A stretch of DNA of 64,000 nt from JABMMZ01 sp964438995 (GTDB lineage Bacteria; Bacteroidota; Bacteroidia; NS11-12g; UBA955), in contig CAYTMQ010000008.1 of NCBI GenBank assembly GCA_964438995.1, forward strand, positions 1 through 64,000, written 5' to 3'. Shown in pieces: positions 61,767 to 64,000 of the stretch. Each line of letters opens with the position of its first letter. Within the stretch, counting starts at the first letter, position 1. Below the pieces are notes generated by a model that had not been told where the DNA came from, ran no database searches, and saw only the letters and a list, made by a program, of their open reading frames with translations. Made by a program: the position numbers and the translations under genes.

Positions 61767-62975
61767 CTAATTCATAAATGTGACTGCTTTACCTAATTTA
61801 CCTGCTCTACCTGTTCTTCCAATTCTATGGATGTAAGAATCCATGGTTCTTGGTACCTCGTAATTAATGACGTGGGTAACATTGTTAATGTCTAAGCCTC
61901 TAGCTGCAATGTCTGTAGCCAATAACACATTGGTTCTGCCAGTTTTAAAATCGTGTATGGCTTGTAAACGTTTACTTTGAGATATATTACCGTGAATTTG
62001 TCTAGCGTTGATGCCTTCGTAATTCAATTTCTTACAAATCTTTTCTACATTGTGTTTTGTTTCGATGAAGACCAATACTTTTTCATATTCATCTAAATCT
62101 AACATGTCTTTTAACACCAAAAACTTGTCTTCTCCTGGTTGAATTCTCACCGAAGTTTGATCGACGTTGGTACTAGTGGTGTGACCGTTGCTAACTCTTA
62201 CTTCAAAAGGATTATCAAGTAATTTGTTGATGATGTGTTTCTGACTAGCATCTTCTGTTGCCGACAACAAAATCGTTTGATTTTTATTGATGGCCGAATC
62301 TACCAATTGTAAGATATCGTTTAAAAAGCCCATGTCCAACAATCTGTCGAATTCATCTAATACAACCGTATTGAATTTAGACATATTTAAGGCTCTAGTA
62401 TTTTGCATGTCTTTTAAACGACCAGGTGTTCCGATAACGATGTGCTGACGACGCTTTAGGTCGCTGATATTCCTACCAACACTTGTACCACCAATTAAAT
62501 TGATAGAATACAAACCCAATCCTTTTGCTAATGTTTTAAACTCATCCTCTACTTGAACAGCCAATTCGCGTGTTGGTACTATGACCAAGATTTGAGAATC
62601 TGCTTTTTGATTGATGAGTTGTTGGATCAAAGGCATTAAATAGGCAGCAGTTTTACCTGTACCTGTTTGAGCAATACCCATAATATTTCTGCCATCTAAC
62701 ACAGCTTGCAAACACTTTTCCTGAATTTCAGTTAAATGTTTAAAGTTGCGTGCTTGTAAATTTTGAATAATACCTTGATGAATTGGCAATGATTCTATTG
62801 CCATTTGTGGGACGTAAGCCGGAGCTTGTTCTTCTTTTACTTGTTTGTGTTGAGCATTCAACAATTGAGTTAACTCACCTTGGATGCTTTGATTCTTTTT
62901 TGACTTGCCAGCACCTTGTGCTCGCGCATTTCTGCCTGTAGCAGAATGTCTTTTGTTTCTGTTAATTTGATACAT
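61767..62975 (-). CDS. DEAD-box RNA helicase (RhlE/CsdA type)
   Basis: The 402-residue protein has the DEAD-box motif set: Q-motif region, AQTGTGKTAAYL (near 101), PTREL, DEFD (near 205, the DEAD variant), SAT, ARGLD and HRIGRTGRAGK (near 385). It ends soon after with AVTFMN, so it lacks the extended C-terminal region of many RhlE proteins. It unwinds RNA, usually in ribosome assembly and cold adaptation. A promoter about 150 bp upstream implies a long leader, common for cold-regulated helicases. It is followed by the lysine-rich small protein. Confidence 0.9.
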   Translation of the reverse strand: MYQINRNKRHSATGRNARAQGAGKSKKNQSIQGELTQLLNAQHKQVKEEQAPAYVPQMAIESLPIHQGIIQNLQARNFKHLTEIQEKCLQAVLDGRNIMGIAQTGTGKTAAYLMPLIQQLINQKADSQILVIVPTRELAVQVEDEFKTLAKGLGLYSINLIGGTSVGRNISDLKRRQHIVIGTPGRLKDMQNTRALNMSKFNTVVLDEFDRLLDMGFLNDILQLVDSAINKNQTILLSATEDASQKHIINKLLDNPFEVRVSNGHTTSTNVDQTSVRIQPGEDKFLVLKDMLDLDEYEKVLVFIETKHNVEKICKKLNYEGINARQIHGNISQSKRLQAIHDFKTGRTNVLLATDIAARGLDINNVTHVINYEVPRTMDSYIHRIGRTGRAGKLGKAVTFMN

Positions 62976-63122
62976 TATAAATTGTTATAAATCCGGAAGT
63001 GATAAAAATGCTCCTCATTCAATGAAGTAAAGAATTCCGAATCTTTTTCAGCTAAAACAGCGGTGAAGTGAAAAACCCTAAGTGGTTGTTGACGACAGAA
63101 TGAATTTCTGCTAAAAGTGCTA

Positions 63123-63130
63123 CAAAGGTA
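63123..63130 (-). promoter_or_regulatory. -7 promoter element (TACCTTTG) of the DEAD-box gene
   Basis: On the minus strand it matches TAnnTTTG and lies about 148 bp before the start codon at 62975. The resulting leader could carry cold-responsive structure, since it can form several short hairpins. Confidence 0.5.
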
Positions 63131-63203
63131 GGTATAAACTACGGGATTAACTATTTTATTATTTAAATATCTTACATTTGAATTAAAAATTCCCTTATAA
63201 ACT

Positions 63204-63689
63204 ATGCCATCATTGGTAATTAGCAATTATTTTACAACTACAATCATTATCCTTGCTTTGGGTGTATCTTGTTCTACAGATAGGTCAGCTATACCAGACA
63301 ACTACATAGAATATGATGAAACCATCTATGCCTTAAGCGATAAAGACACCAATTTTTATCGCAACAATTTTATGCCTTATTATGCTGGTGTTACTTGGAT
63401 TAAGCGGACAAAATCAAAAAATTTAAATGTATCTATTCACAATACATGCGACAACAATAGAGGCAATCTGAGCAACCATAGAAGTGAAATCCAAATAGAT
63501 GTTATTGACCATGACTCAATAAAATCTTATTTCGGTAAAAGTACTACTTTGCCATTAACCATGATAGATGATAAAGGATATTTTGTATTTGATCACATCA
63601 AAGTATTTAATAGAAATAAATACGATTGGAGATTGATAGATTCTCTAGATGTTAAAATTGTTTCAGGTAGAATTAAGATGTACCCTTAA
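63204..63689 (+). CDS. Putative lipoprotein of unknown function
   Basis: The 161-residue protein has a signal-like N-terminus (FTTTIIILALGVSC) with lipobox GVSC. A soluble domain without recognised family follows, with LVISNYF before the signal and a C-terminal end DSLDVKIVSGRIKMYP. It lies convergent to the next gene, overlapping its end by 4 bp. It is probably anchored to the inner face of the outer membrane. Confidence 0.6.
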   Translation: MPSLVISNYFTTTIIILALGVSCSTDRSAIPDNYIEYDETIYALSDKDTNFYRNNFMPYYAGVTWIKRTKSKNLNVSIHNTCDNNRGNLSNHRSEIQIDVIDHDSIKSYFGKSTTLPLTMIDDKGYFVFDHIKVFNRNKYDWRLIDSLDVKIVSGRIKMYP

Positions 63690-64000
63690 TACTGAACATT
63701 ACTTAAAGATACTTCAACATTGTTGTACAAGGATTGACATCCAGTAAATGATAATTTTGCATCAACAATCTTTACAGACAAATCGGATAAAGATACAGTT
63801 ACTTTTTTGAGTGCGTTGGTATAGTAAACCAATTCATTCGTTTTGTATTTGAAACACAAAGAAGCTTGAACAGGTGTCTGTGCCTCTTGAACATCCAATA
63901 GCACACTTTTTCTTGCTGTAGCAAATTCATATTTCCCTATTTGTATCGAAGACCCTAAATTAATGGCATAATACACACAATCTCGTATAACATCGTATTC
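63686..64000 (-). CDS. Partial CDS, unknown beta-rich protein (continues beyond the window)
   Basis: The frame is open to the right edge (in-frame codons reach 64000), so a GTG at 63976 is probably internal rather than a start. The visible ~104 residues (YDVIRDCVYYAINLG, then GKYEFATARKSVLL) are beta-rich with three Cys. They read like part of a larger exported protein, but no family is recognised. Confidence 0.55.
   Translation of the reverse strand, partial: EYDVIRDCVYYAINLGSSIQIGKYEFATARKSVLLDVQEAQTPVQASLCFKYKTNELVYYTNALKKVTVSLSDLSVKIVDAKLSFTGCQSLYNNVEVSLSNVQY

Overview
The window is a low-GC chromosomal segment of a Bacteroidota bacterium. Five proteins end in type IX secretion (Por) C-terminal sorting domains, several promoters match the Bacteroidota -7 consensus TAnnTTTG, and purine-rich ribosome binding sites are largely absent. 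PKD, leucine-rich-repeat and DUF11-like surface proteins and beta-barrel outer membrane proteins point to a gliding or environmental lineage (Chitinophagia, Saprospiria or Flavobacteriia type). The exact order cannot be told from the sequence.

Layout. Positions 1-4.5 kb are host chromosome: a beta-barrel protein, a PKD/T9SS protein, a lipoprotein/barrel pair and a tRNA-Ala(GGC). About 43 kb of accessory DNA then sits at the 3' end of that tRNA gene. Element A (4573-30845) is bounded by a perfect 48-bp copy of the tRNA 3' end. It carries a tyrosine integrase at its right end, a primase/VapE/HTH replication module with 22-bp iterons, and two defence islands. On the + strand (4.8-8.8 kb) are two GMGYQ proteins, a SIR2-like NADase, a DUF4062/TIR-like protein and a two-TM macro-domain protein resembling the type II Thoeris effector. 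On the - strand (28.8-12.6 kb) is a tightly packed seven-gene operon: DUF1998-type helicase with C-terminal nuclease, DrmD-like SNF2 helicase, Eco57I-like adenine methylase, an unknown protein, a PD-(D/E)XK-like protein, an FRG protein and a GmrSD-like DUF262/DUF1524 protein. It is DISARM-related but lacks recognisable drmB and drmC.

Element B (about 30.85-47.4 kb) adjoins A. A large serine recombinase reads through its tRNA-side attachment site. Next come two P-loop ATPases (one RepA-like), small ORFs and an RteC-like regulator, with 8-10 bp spaced ACTAAC/GTTAGT repeats. A five-gene - strand operon follows that ends in a WHH-nuclease polymorphic toxin and an array of SUKH immunity genes, two intact and two fragmentary. 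A pair of paralogous HEPN/MauJ-like proteins closes the element on the + strand.

From 47.5 to 64 kb the host chromosome resumes. It holds large secreted T9SS proteins (LRR, DUF5011, DUF11-like), lipoproteins, a YHS lipoprotein, an IS200-type transposase remnant, a dispersed heptamer-rich repeat also seen at 0-1.5 kb, and a cold-shock-type DEAD-box RNA helicase unit.

The strongest candidates for undescribed biology are the Thoeris-like SIR2/DUF4062/TM-macro cluster, the seven-gene helicase/methylase/nuclease operon, and the uncharacterised proteins encoded with the polymorphic toxin in element B.
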